A stretch of 64,000 bases of DNA from Athripsodes cinereus (Eukaryota > Arthropoda > Insecta > Trichoptera > Leptoceridae), in the NCBI GenBank assembly GCA_947579605.1, contig OX388325.1, positions 8,551,572 to 8,615,571 of the forward strand, written 5' to 3'. The notes under the pieces were generated by a model. That model ran no database searches and was not told the origin of the DNA. It was given only the letters and a program-made list of their open reading frames with translations. Both the position numbers and the translations under genes were made by a program. Numbering within the stretch: position 1 is the first letter of the stretch; every line of letters starts with the position of its first letter. This document shows, in pieces, positions 35,665-47,136 of the stretch.

Positions 35665-35835
35665 GATTTTATTGTTGACGCCGTTTAACAGTCCCTAGAC
35701 CGTCTCAAGGGCGCCAGTGAAGAGTTCAATTTTTAATTTGCTTCTGAAGCTGGTGACAGTCTGACTATCTCTCAATGGCACCGGTAGGCGATTCCGTATA
35801 ACCGGTCCAACAATACCAAAGACCCGTTCATAGAA
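35665..35835 (-). mobile_element. non-LTR family B 3' end
   Basis: GACGCCGTTTAACAGTCCCT, CAAGGGCGCC, then TTTAATTTGCTTCTGAAGCT (minus-strand F-R-S-K-L-K) and CGGTAGGCGATTCCGTATAA. A small family B 3' end truncated at its 5' side. Confidence 0.75.
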
Positions 35836-35869
35836 TTAAGTGTTTATTATTTTTATTATTTATTTATTT

Positions 35870-36005
35870 ATTTTTATTTATTTATTCTTTTTGCACATCA
35901 TCATTACATAACAGTGTTAACAAAATAATATAAAATTTTAGAAACTAGGACGATGTGCAGTGGCGAGATTATCACTATAAAGTGATTTCTTCCATCTAAC
36001 CACGA
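35870..36005. repeat. dispersed repeat G, second copy
   Basis: TTCTTTTTGCACATCATCAT, TACATAACAGTGTTAAC, GCAGTGGCGAGATTATCACT and TTTCTTCCATCTAACCACGA match 2068-2203 in order. Confidence 0.65.
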
Positions 36006-36906
36006 CACATTGACATGAAACTAGTAAAAACAAATTTACTTACAAAAAAACATACAAAATATCAAAACACAACAAAAGAAAAAAAAAAACAAAATTTAAA
36101 ATAATATATTTGTGACACACACCCAGCATGTGGTAGGGATTATGGATCAGAGGAGGGGGGGGGGCTAGGGAACGGATACTGAGTTAGAAGATAGCATTAT
36201 TATGCAGCAAGCCCAAGAAATTGGATAGAAAAGAAGTGGAAAATCATGGGGAAGGCCACAAAATTCCTAAAGAAGAAAGAAACAAAGCAGTTATGTTTTT
36301 ATGTAAGAATTTAAACATGTGTTCAATATTTGTATGTACCAGGGACACATAGACAAAGTTAGGTGTATATTATATTAACAACTGCGTAGGGTAGAGACTT
36401 GGTGAGTACTGAACTAGGCACCAGATTCTACATAGTTGACAGAAAACATATCACAACATCCTTTCAAAGTACCAAATATACAGTGGGTCCTCTGTAACCC
36501 GAAACAGATAACTAAGATTTTATCTAAGAAGTTACCGAATTTTATAAACATTTTTCCATGAATCAAAATGAAATTTTAAAACAAGATAACTATATCATTA
36601 CAACATTTCCTGTAAGTGGAATATAAAGAAAATTAGATGTATTTATTATATTTGTGTATATTTTTTTTATATAAATAAAATGTTAACTAGAAGAAAATTA
36701 TTGTCCCCTGCCTTGTTTATTGCTAGTATAGATTTATTTATTCATGTAATAAAAATGCAAATCGTCTTCACCGTGCCATGAATATTTTATTTAAAGAAAG
36801 AATTGAAGATGTTGGATGTCTAATACGTTTCTATTGCTATCAACCTATCTATACCTATAATCATGGTATTTTCCACAAGTAGGATAGATTTTATACTAAC
36901 TGCTGC

Positions 36907-36986
36907 AATAAACATACGAGTTTTATACTCAATGTGATAAGAAATACGAAATGTATAAACACCCATATTGCTAAATCAAAGATATT
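36907..36986. repeat. left copy of 80-bp direct duplication (family A)
   Basis: AATAAACATACGAGTTTTAT, ACTCAATGTGATAAGAAATA and CCATATTGCTAAAT are repeated almost unchanged at 38307-38386. The left copy is continuous with family A sequence from 36860, and the RTE insertion starts directly after it. Confidence 0.85.
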
Positions 36987-36987
36987 A

Positions 36988-37607
36988 AATGTATGCAAGT
37001 GAGACGTGGACATGGTAAAAGAAGGATGAAGGTGGCATAAATGCAGTAGAAATGAGATCGTTGAGAAGGATGTGTGGTAAAAAAAAGAGATATTGTGCGC
37101 GTAACAGTGATATACGGAAGGAATGTGGAATAAAAGTTGTTGTAATAATTACAAGGATGAATGTAAATAAGTTTAGATGGTTTGGGCACGTGGAAAGAAT
37201 TTATTTATTCATTCGTTAACAGCTATTAATAAGCTTTTTTTTGTACATAAAAAAAAAACATATCAAAAGATCCACAATCATAGATAGCAATTTACATTTA
37301 GACATTATTACTAAGAAGAATATTATTTGATGGAAGAATGAATGAGGACAGAATGACTAAGAAGATATATTATTTGGCTGAGAGGAATGGTGCTCGGAGA
37401 CGTGGACGTCCGAGGATTAAATGGCAAGATCACTTAAATTAAATCCTACAGGACGGTCATGTGTTGAGCACATTGAACAGGAGAGCATACATGAGGAATT
37501 GTATGACAGTGACGGAGGTGAAAGATGTATGCAAGAATAGAAGGAAGTGGTGCTCGATCCTTTCTGCCTACCCCGCGAGGGAAGCGGCGTTATGGTATGT
37601 ATGTATG
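36988..37607 (+). mobile_element. RTE-type copy, interrupted
   Basis: Reads TATGCAAGTGAGACGTGGAC...(ASETWTW) through RWFGHVER, is interrupted at 37201-37336 by 136 nt with no homology to other RTE copies (GAAAGAAT / GGAAGAAT at the junctions), resumes at GAATGAGGACAGAATGACT and ends AAGCGGCGTTATGGTATGTA with (GTAT)n. Frameshifts near 37080 disrupt the frame. Confidence 0.85.
37201..37336. mobile_element. small insertion inside RTE copy
   Basis: 136 nt absent from the other RTE copies, beginning TTATTTATTCATTCGTTAAC and ending ATTATTTGATGGAAGAAT. Its start resembles the end of a retroelement 3' tail. Identity unknown. Confidence 0.6.
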
Positions 37608-38292
37608 GATTACACGAAAATTCTTCGAAATACAATTATTCGAATTCACAATTGTTCGAAAAAATAATTATTCGAATTAACAAATCTTCGAATAACATTT
37701 GTTCGACTATCAATTATTCGAATTACAATTAATGGAAAGTGAATTGTTCGACTAACATTTGTTAGAAAATCCTATTATTCGAATTATTTTATATTAATCT
37801 AAATTCATTTTATTTTGATCTTCAGAAGCAGGTCATATTGACGCAATTAGGTATATTACGTTTCATATAAAACTCCAGCCATACCTCATCCAACTTTAAC
37901 GTTATTTTAGTTTCTTAAGAAAATGAGGCAATTGCGTTCATACTTATAAATATATTTAAATTATTTTTCCAAACGTTTGACACTATTTAGATAAATCGAT
38001 TGCAAACTGAGTCGAATTATATAATATAACTTCGCTAAGTACGTCACTTTTCGCCGAAAATAGGAGCAATATTATCTGTCTTGATAATAAAAATTCGAAG
38101 AATTGTGTTTCGGATAATTGTTGCTATCAATATAACGTATAAAAATTCGAACAATTGTGTTTTCTGATAATTGTGGATTCGAATAACTGCCATTCGAACA
38201 ATTGTCATTCGAAAAAAAGTTAGTTCGTACAAATGTTTTTTCGAAGAATTGTCCATTCGAATAATTGTGATTCGAATAATTTTCCTGTCACC
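37608..38292. mobile_element. foldback element of TTCGAA-type iterations
   Basis: About 685 bp. The left arm begins GATTACACGAAAATTCTTCG and iterates ACAATTATTCGAAT-like 17-22-nt units for about 190 nt; the right arm (about 38090-38292) carries the same units reversed and ends ATTTTCCTGTCACC. The centre (37800-38040) is unique AT-rich DNA. It sits inside the (GTAT)n tail of the RTE copy, GTATG on both sides. Confidence 0.85.
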
Positions 38293-38306
38293 GTATGTAT
38301 GTATGT

Positions 38307-38386
38307 AATAAACATACGAGTTTTATACTCAATGTGATAAGAAATACGAAATGAATAAACCTCCATATTGCTAAATTATAAATATT
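38307..38386. repeat. right copy of 80-bp direct duplication
   Basis: Repeats 36907-36986 with few changes (ATGAATAAACCTCC versus ATGTATAAACACCC). It directly follows the (GTAT)n tail. Confidence 0.85.
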
Positions 38387-39327
38387 TTTATAGTAGAACG
38401 CAGATTTATCAGTTTGTCTAAATTTTAATTCCGAAAAAAGAGGTATAGAGTGTGCATTGTTTCAAAATTCAATTTTCGAACAGTGTACACTTCAACATAC
38501 AAACATGATGTTATTAATATAATATTGAAAACACGTGCATATTGTTTATATATTATATGTTTGTGTATGTTTATAATATTGTGTAGGTACATTAGTACCT
38601 AATATGAAATCAAAGATTGGTTCCCACAAGCATCATATGACACTACATTGTAAGTCCTATGTGTGGGTGAACACATATACTAATAATAATGCGTATATAT
38701 ACCTACACCTTACCTTTGAAGCTCCTAATATTGGGTATTCATCAGATGACAATATAGGTATTACTTGTGATATGTTTATGACACCCTGATACAAAATTTT
38801 ATGAAATCTTTGATTTTTACTACAATTTTTTTAAATTAATTTGTCGAAGAGGTTCCGCGGAGTCCCCGGCTAATCATAGATCTCCATCTCTTCTTTATAA
38901 GTTTGACAGTGCTTTGTTAAATGTTTAGGATAGGTGGCATATCTCATTGCTAAATTAAAGATGTCTTACGAATTCTTTTTACAGGACATCCCTGAACTTA
39001 AAAAAAATTAATGACATCTACGGATAGTTCAAAAGATCTCAGATGAAAAAGTGTAAAGAATTTTATTTGAATGTCCAATTCGTTCGGACCATAGTCTCTA
39101 CGATATCATGGATGACGTTGAACGCCCTTTTGATAAGACTCACTAACTTATTATCTCTTATAAAATTTACATTTTTTTTTATCTTTTAACGTCGAACGAA
39201 ATTGTATTAATATAATGTTTTTGTTATGTAATTATTTTATTATTGTTCACTTATTTTTGCGTATTTTATAGAGTATTTTTAAATTACTACTTTGGTCAAA
39301 ATTACTTTACTTTTTTACAAAATTACT

Positions 39328-39481
39328 TTTTAGCGTTACGTTTTCGTTCAAATGTAGACGATGTTACGAGAACGTGTCAATTGTTTCGTAGCTACTTGTG
39401 TATTTTAGCTACGAAAATTGACGCGTTCTCGCAACGTCGTCAACATTCGAACGAAAACGAAACGAAAACGTAACGCTAAAA
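39328..39481. mobile_element. hairpin element with 65-bp arms
   Basis: TTTAGCGTTACGTTTTCGTT...GAGAACGTGTCAATTG and GTAGCTA are mirrored by TAGCTACGAAAATTGACGCG...AACGAAAACGTAACGCTAAA, with one arm 12 nt longer. Flanking GGTCAAAAT and GTTTTGACTAGG may be the true ends (about 39294-39497). Confidence 0.8.
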
Positions 39482-39899
39482 TGTGTTTTGACTAGGCCCA
39501 CTGATTTAAAAAAAATGTTCTTGATAACCCTGGAAATGTTATTAGGTCAAATGTAATGAAAATTGGCAACCCTGTCGTACATAAAACAACGAATGTTTCT
39601 CAAACATTATCTTTATGAGATCTTATCAAATAAAGATACCAAACTATTCGTATACAGCATACAGAGTCATAAAAAATCGCAAAGGTTTATGTTATTATTA
39701 TCAAGTGTGGTGCAATAAAACAAAAACACGTATAAATGTTTCTATATCAATTTAATATTAAATTATATTATTATTATTTTAAACCTGCAGTTTAAATGAT
39801 GCCATTAATTTATTAATACCATCACGGCATTGCTCAAAAGTGGAGAAGCCAGCGAACTATGTAAGTGCAAGGTAGACCCTACAGGGCAAACATTTCAAA

Positions 39900-40075
39900 A
39901 TTCGCAAAGAACTTCAGCGTTGCGGGGCCAACTGCGTATTTAAGAAAGAACCAACCCACTGCAACATTCAGAAGTAAGCTGAAAACACTGCTTTTCAAGA
40001 AAAGTCACGGCGCCCTTAAGATGGTCACGGATCATTAAACGGCGTCAAATACAAATCGTCTATATTATTAATAAT
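39900..40075 (+). mobile_element. non-LTR family B C-terminus and 3' end
   Basis: 39946-40038 reads AYLRKNQPTATFRSKLKTLL, FKKSHGALKMVTDH and stop. TCATTAAACGGCGTCAAATA and (TAA)n follow. The coding end continues into the 3' UTR as in the other B copies. Confidence 0.8.
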
Positions 40076-41404
40076 AATAAACATTCAAGTTGTCCTCTCG
40101 AGAATGGTCAATAACAGTTTAAATATTCAGCATGGGTGAAATTCCGTGGTTTGATGGAAGAAATCACCAATTTAGAGAGATTTCATTGCAATTATCATTT
40201 CTGTCCTCACGCATTCTGTTCATTTGTCCAAATCAACGCAGCTTATTAAAATTCTTTCTGGTTATAGCACCATTTTCAAACCATACCTTAAAGATTTTTT
40301 TAAATTAGGTAAAAATAAAAGAAAATTAATATAAAAAAAAATGTTTGCCATCTCTGTATTCGCAATGAAACCAAAGGATTACGACACCTACAAAATATAC
40401 TTTCACCTTTCCTCTAATAAAACTCTGCATAATCTCATCTCACTCACACACGACACCACCGTGTTACGAACAGACACGAATCGGCAATCATAATCCAATT
40501 CAGAATCGAATCACATTTGGTGTGGTTATCTCTCTCAAACCAACAGTAAATTGAATGTTAAGTTTTATATCTATCTCTATCATATTATAATGTGAATCAG
40601 ATGTAATAGCCCCCATTAAATTATTGCTCCAAATGACCATGTATGATAATTGAATTCGACTGGACAAAATGTAAAAAGGATTTAAGACATTGTATTGAAT
40701 AGGAAAAGTTTGATAAAAATATAAATCGTACCTTTCATTTCAGTGGACGAATTTAATAGAGATCTCGTGTCCAGGGTGGAGTATACTTATAATAATAATT
40801 TAATGTTGAAATGTGAATTGGTACTGTTGTTAAATATTGTCTTGTCCCTTTCCAACATATGCGAATAATGTTTCTTTCACTCTTTAACTTGTTCTTATAG
40901 CCTCGGGTGCGGTCGTGTAGATTCCGATTGTAAAATGGACGAGAGATTTGACTTTAGATTCGAAATTTAAATTATAAAATTTAAATTTTATGGTACTGTG
41001 TTTGAAACGAGCTAAGTTGAATGTCCTAGAACACAATATGGCTTCCCTCACATTTTTCTAGAAAAAGAGTGGGCGCCCATAATGCTGGGGACTAAACGGA
41101 AAAATTTGACAAATTCATAAGGTGCGTTTTAACTGAAATGGTAGAGGCGGACCAAAAGACACCTGTATGGACCCAGTGAAGAAGGACATGAACTGTGGCA
41201 CATACCTACGTAGAATTAAAGATACTAGCAGAAAATAGGGAGGAATGGAGAAGAAAAACGAAACTCGTTGAAGACCAATCCGATGGATTGTAACTCACTT
41301 TATATGAATATAATTTTACTGTAACTGTAGCGTAGTGGGAAGTCAGTTGGAATCAACCTCTGGACCTTCCGAGAACATTAAAAATAAATAATAATAATCG
41401 GACT

Positions 41405-41670
41405 ATATAGGTATATGTGGCGCCGTTGATCCGTGACCATCTCAAAGGCGCCGTGACTTCTCCCAAACAATAGCGTCTTCAACTTGGTTCTAAATGTGGT
41501 GGTGGACTGATTCTCTCTCAGATCAGTGGGCAGTTTGTTCCAGGCATCTACATTTTAACAATATTCAGGAGCAAACTGAAGATATCGCTCCTACAAAAGA
41601 CATTTCCGCGCCTTTAAAATGGATTGTCCACTAAACGGCGTTGAAAATACCATCCGTCATCACAATGATG
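41405..41670. mobile_element. two family B 3' ends, head to head
   Basis: A minus-strand piece (41410-41560: GGCGCCGTTGATCCGTGACC, CTCAAAGGCGCC...CAGTTTGTTCCAGG) is followed at 41570 by a plus-strand piece (ATTCAGGAGCAAACTGAAGA...CACTAAACGGCGTTG). Confidence 0.7.
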
Positions 41671-41771
41671 AAATTTTATATAAACTCCACCAAGTACAGT
41701 AGTCAGGCGACAATATTGATGAAAATAGTGGATTATATTGCATATAGAGTTAATTGAGTTAAAAGAGTTAA

Positions 41772-42228
41772 GTGGACATGGTTAAAGAAGGATGAAAGTG
41801 GCATAAATGCAGTGGAAATGAGATCGTTGAGAAGGATGTGTGGTAAAAGTCTGAGAGATCGTGTGCGTAACATTGATATACGAAAGGAATGTGGAATGAA
41901 AGTTGGTGTAATAACAAGGATGAATGTAAATAAGTTAAGATGGTTTGGGCACGTGGAAAGAATGAATGAGGACAGAATGACTAAGAAGATATATTTGTCT
42001 GAGAGGAATGGTGCTCGGAGACGTGGACGTCCGAGGATTAAATGGCAAGATCATTTAAATCAAATCCTACAGGACGGTCACGTGTTGAGCACATTGAACA
42101 GGAGAGCATGCATGAGGAATTGTATGACAGTGACGGAAGCGAAAGATGTATGCAAAGATAGAAGGAAGTGGCGCTCGATCCTTTCTGCCTACCCCGCGAG
42201 GGAAGCGGCGTGATGGTATGTATGTATG
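41772..42228 (+). mobile_element. RTE-type copy, nearly intact C-terminus
   Basis: The open frame to 42213 reads MEMRSLRRMCGKSLRDRVRN...[20 protein letters not shown]...AYPAREAA, followed by TGATGG(TATG)n. By eye identical to 47192-47650. ATAGAGTTAATT occurs on both sides (41743-41754 and 42230-42241), with 17 extra nt at the 5' junction. Confidence 0.92.
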
Positions 42229-42599
42229 TATAGAGTTAATTCATAGAGAAATTACTTCAGCAAAAATGATAGTACCTACCTATCTAGATAATACATAATT
42301 ATATAGGATAGTTTGTGCATGTGTGTGTGTGTATTGAAGTAGTCATCATTGTATAACTATTGATGTGTGTATTATAGTCACAATATTGTAATAATATACT
42401 ACGTATGTATGTATGTATGTAATTGTCAGCCGGTGGCAGCTAGAGGTTCCCACGTTCTAGCCTCACGCACACAATCACACACCCACACACAAACACTATT
42501 ACAATATAATAATATAACACACATCACACTACACTATACATACTACCTCTTCTCCTGTTTTACAGTCAAACCAATAATGCCAATATGATCTGGCATCAT

Positions 42600-42740
42600 A
42601 TTTAAAAAAAAATCTTTATTGTTTCGTAATGTAATAACAAATATAAAAATAAATTTATAATAAAAGCGCAAAAATTGCCTTAAAGCAATGTCTTCCAGTA
42701 AACCTTTTTGATATGCATGTTAAAACATAAAGTGAGTTTA
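42600..42740 (-). mobile_element. non-LTR family C 3' end
   Basis: GCCTTAAAGCAATGTCTTCC, AGTAAACCTTTTTGATATGC and AAAGTGAGTTTAGTG match the family C 3' UTR. A family B minus 3' end follows at 42770-42830 (GGCGCCGTTTACTCATAACA, CTCAAGGGCGCC). Confidence 0.75.
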
Positions 42741-43084
42741 GTGAAGTATATATATATATATATATGGACAGTTTGTAAGGCGCCGTTTACTCATAACATG
42801 ACCTCAAGGGCGCCGTATATCGTATCCATCACCCGAAACTCCCAGCAAAAAGTACTATACTGTATATAGAACATAAGAAAAACAGAAGAAAAAAAATATA
42901 AACTAAAGTAAGTGTTTAAATACCGTTTGAACCTTTCTGCTTACCCTGAAATGGAGATGTCTTGATTATATAGCAAGGATTGGTTAACAGAGTTAAAATT
43001 GGTAAAGACAAAAAATCAGAATATCAATCATGAAATAATTGAAATTATCTAAGACAAAAAACTCTCAGACAGAATAAGAAACGT

Positions 43085-43286
43085 GATATGATTTTTTAGA
43101 TTATTATGTAATTATTGTTATTTTTTGAGCTTTTTATTTGCTACCGCGGTTTCGGTGGAGCGTCCACCATTAACGAGCGTTAATCTAAAACGCTCGTTAA
43201 TGGTGGACGCTCCACCGAAACCGCGGTAGCAAATAAAAAGCTCAAAAAATAACAATATTTACATAATAATCTAAAAAAATCATATC
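43085..43286. mobile_element. near-perfect hairpin element, family D
   Basis: Arms 43085-43179 and 43191-43286 pair almost completely (one indel and about one mismatch) around TTAATCTAAAA. Arms contain GAGCTTTTTATTTGCTACCG, CGGTTTCGGTGGAGCGTCCA and CCATTAACGAGCG. A single arm is at 31036-31105. No coding capacity; superfamily unassigned. Confidence 0.92.
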
Positions 43287-43489
43287 ATGTCTAGAAATTG
43301 TTATATTGTGAATGCCGAAAACATAAGCAAAGAATAAGAAACATTGAGAATAATTAAATATGCGATACGGAAGACATTGTAAGACGGAGGAGGAAAAGGA
43401 GACGATTACGAAGAGACCACGTATATATCTAATGACAAACAATAGAATTGTCCGTCTATAGTCGAAAGCCAGATGGTTCTCGTTCACGG

Positions 43490-43705
43490 ATAAGCCAGTA
43501 ATCAGAGGAAATGATAGCTTATCCTCTGCGTTATAACAGAGTACACTTATACCAATGGGGATGGATTGATTCACCGACGTGCACATGTGGAATGACACCA
43601 ACTACCAACCATCTAATAAACGAGTGTCCCACACATAGGAGAGCTTTAGGTCTTAGACATACTTATTGTCGACGGGATCCGGTACCTGCGCAATTTGGAA
43701 GTTAA
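43490..43705 (+). pseudogene. non-LTR polyprotein C-terminal zinc-knuckle remnant
   Basis: The frame reads LRYNRVHLYQWGWIDSPTCT, CGMTPTTNHLINECPTHRRA. The C-x-CG...T-x-x-HL-x-x-ECP signature follows the RNase H/linker of R1- and jockey-like elements. Upstream sequence to 43340 is frame-broken. Confidence 0.7.
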
Positions 43706-44354
43706 GTTGTGAGCGACCATAAGACGAATGTATGAACAGGAGCACAACTTTCAAAGCAACAGATCAGAGATCTACAACGAGGAGGAAGGAAAAGAAGCTT
43801 CACAATAACACTTGTGTATTTATTTCTCAAAATTTTGTAAAACGAATCACAAGTTAAGCGAGATACAATGTATTTCATTATTACATTACTTATAATAGGT
43901 ACGTATTTATATGTATGTGTATGATGCATAACACAACATAACCTAACCACTCCCAATACAGTATAGGTACATAAATATAAATATTGCTGTGTTGCTGAAT
44001 GCAGTGTAGTATGGGTGTATGTATGTGTGTGTGTAAGTGTGTGTGTCAAGTAGGTATGTATCTGTCTCTCTATCTCTTGTTATAATAGGTATTACTATCA
44101 AATTGATAAATAATATTCGAGTTTGTTTGCACATATGTGTGTATGTACCTAATACGTTCGTATGTTGGGTTAGTTGGAAGATATTGCGCTTCAGCGATAA
44201 ACTCGCCCATTGCACAAAATTATGTATTCAGTGGTAATGTTGTCATGTTTTTTTTTTATTCTTTGTTTACTAATTTTGTGCAATAAAGATTATTATTATG
44301 TCCCAGATTGATAACTTAATTAGGAAAGAATGAAGAAAATCTATAAATCATTAT

Positions 44355-44500
44355 GACTCGTCACGACATCACTCGTATAAGTGAGGTAGCCAGTAAAATA
44401 ACCAATGAAAATTGGAAAGAAAGGGCGTCATAACTGTTTGAGATGGTCACGGAGCCTTAAACGGCGTCATAAACAAATCGTTCTAATTATTAATATTTTA
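44355..44500 (+). mobile_element. family A scrap joined to family B 3' end
   Basis: ATCACTCGTATAAGTGAGGT-AGCCAG is family A; from 44425 GGGCGTCATAACTGTTTGAG, GTCACGGAGCCTTAAACGGC and (ATT)n is family B. Further family A scraps are at 44500-44590. Confidence 0.65.
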
Positions 44501-45418
44501 AAATTTGCGTTTTACAGTACACTCAAAAGCTTACACAGAAAACTGTTTTGAGATCAATTCTTTGTCGAAACGCCAAGTGAAAGGTTGAAAGCGACCCTTT
44601 CAGCGCAGATTTTTTAGGGTAGTAGTTATGTGGGAGCGTTGGTCCATTTTGAAAACTAAGCGAAAAGCGGTTGCCAACGGACTAACCGCATGTAATAAAC
44701 AAGCAATTTATCGAACACATCGCAATTGCTGAATCGTAATTTTTCAGTTTCATAATTTTGTTTCGAGCAATGCCGGATAATACGTAATAATAACATTATA
44801 ATTTGTATGTTTGTGTATCATACAGACATCAGTGAGGCTGTATTGTATTTGTGTAGGTACCTATTGCTTATTGCTTCAATACAAATACACATACACACAT
44901 ACATGTGCGACACATCTGTCCGATGAGATTACATGTATGATATGTATTATAATATATGACACACGGTACAAACACACATATAAATATTATTCAATTAGTT
45001 AGAAATTTAAATCGCGAAATTTTATAATGTCTCTGAGGTTTATTTGTTATGGTACATTCATCTCATAAGTCTGTGACTCCTCTCTGTTTTGAGTATTTAA
45101 GGTTAGTTAGTTGGAAGATATCGCAATCTAGCGATAAACTCCCCCTCTGTTTACGGTGCCTTTAAGATAGTCACGGATCATTAAACGGCGCTACATATAA
45201 ACTGTCCAATTATTATTATTGTTCGATACATTAAATTGTATAGCTGATAGTTTGTAATAATTGATGTTATAACCAATGTTAGTTTAAGATTAAACAAATA
45301 AATGGAACATTAAAGAGAGACCCACCTCACACCCGAATATTTCAGGAGTCATAGACTCCTACTTATCCGCAGATTCAAACCAAAACTGCACTCACGAGCG
45401 GGCACTTGGGCCGGCCGG

Positions 45419-45845
45419 CAGTGGCGTAGCTAGGGGGGGGGGCAGGGGGGCACATACGTCCCCGGGCGCCACATTAGGGGGCGCCAAAATGAGTATTAAA
45501 ACTATTTTTTTAAATTTATTTTGATGTAAACAAATATATCCCAAATACGTTTGCAAGATTAAATTTTGGAGCTCCACAAATATCTTCATTACAAACCAGT
45601 TGGCAAACACGATTTTGGCACCCCCATTGAGCATTAAGGGGCGCCATTCTACTCATAAACAAAATGACACATCCACCATGCAAGATTGCTGATGGCGATT
45701 TTTTTTAACAAAGATCAGTTCGGGTTCAATATTATTCTTCATAATGCTTCGAAAATGAACCATATAAACCGTAAAATTTCAAAAATTTCTTGGGGACTCT
45801 GGCAAACTTTGTCCCCGGGCGCAGATGACCCTAGCTACGCCACTG
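45419..45845. mobile_element. hAT-like non-autonomous element
   Basis: 17-bp perfect terminal inverted repeats CAGTGGCGTAGCTAGGG bound 427 bp, with an exact 8-bp duplication CCGGCCGG at 45411-45418 and 45846-45853. CAG-initial ends and 8-bp duplications are hAT hallmarks. GGGGGCGCC-type subterminal sequence on the left is echoed near the right end. No transposase. Confidence 0.92.
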
Positions 45846-45974
45846 CCGGCCGGCCAAAACCACCGTCGTTGAAATATTTTTTTACTACTCTCTCTTGAAT
45901 GACCCATTTGGAAGTGAGTAAATTTATAAAGAAAAGAAAAATATATAAAGAAAATAAAATTATCATCATCGTCC

Positions 45975-46095
45975 TCAACGCTCCTCTCGGGAGCACAGGG
46001 CAGAAACCAGCCTCCTCCATTCAGAGCGTCTCTGTGCCAATCGCGTCACCTCTTCCCGCGACATTCCCTGCGCTCTTATGTCATTGTCATAGGAA
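45975..46095 (-). pseudogene. RTE-like polyprotein C-terminus remnant
   Basis: The minus strand reads [39 protein letters not shown]. Related remnants are at 5625-5720 and 57830-57935. Confidence 0.75.
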
Positions 46096-46264
46096 CAAAT
46101 TATTGTGAAAGAGGGACACCCGGACCGATAAAATATGACAATAATATCACAAATAGTAATAAAACGTAAATGACACAACAGTAAAATTGTGTAGGTACGA
46201 TTTGGTGAATAACAGAAGGCCAAGGTGGGGTGTCCAGAGACTGATAGAGAGAAATAATTGGAAC

Positions 46265-46410
46265 AGACGGCCAGTGGAGCTGTGAAAGAATCAATCTACT
46301 ACCACATTCAAGAGCAAGTTGAAAACACTACTGTTCAAGAGGAGTAACGGCGCCCTTGAGATGATCACGTATCATTAAACGGCGCCATATATAAATCGCC
46401 CATATTATTG
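46265..46410 (+). mobile_element. non-LTR family B C-terminus and 3' end
   Basis: Reads STTTFKSKLKTLLFKRSNGA-LEMITYH-stop, then CATTAAACGGCGCCATATAT. Shares its end with 39900 and 45150-45230 (the latter only GGTGCCTTTAAGATAGTCAC...TTAAACGGCGC). Confidence 0.75.
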
Positions 46411-47136
46411 GGTATTAGGTATCATAATGAAAATATTTTTAAGAAAATATTTTTTGCTATTAAAGCTAGTTTATTATCCTTCTGATCCTCTTTGCCTTCT
46501 ATGCAAGGGATAATTACCAGAGTGATGAAAATTATAATGACAAACATATTAATGTATATGAAATGGTTATCTATGTACATCAGCTTATTATAATGTTAAT
46601 GCGCAGCAATTATAAGCTTAATTGATGATTTCATACAAAAGAAATCAACGCAAGGTTGAGTAAAAACTTAGTAAATAATTTATTACTAAACCATTATTTT
46701 CTTTTGACGTTTTGTTTTTTTTTCAATGCTGTTTTTCTTCCCTCTTGTCTCGTTCTCCCGTCACGTCATTTCGCACAAATGGAGTACCTAGTGGACCAAT
46801 ACCCTTCTTCTCTTTCCAAGTCTATAAGCTTAGAAATGACTAGTTAATGTTTCTGATAATCATTGTTTACTTAACTTCAACAGAAAGCATCGAATTCAAT
46901 ACAAAAGTACATAATAACATAGTTTTCATTAGTATTGTGTTGTTACTGATGATGACTACATTGTAGTCGAAAACGTTTTAACAGTTAAATAAAATCTCAA
47001 AGTAAAATGAAACAGTGTTTGATTTAATTTAATTTTAATATAATTAATCTTTTATAGTTTTCAAGATTATCGATTAGATTTTTACACATCTACATGTTTT
47101 ATACTTTATTATATTTTTTAAAACGACGAATCTGGA

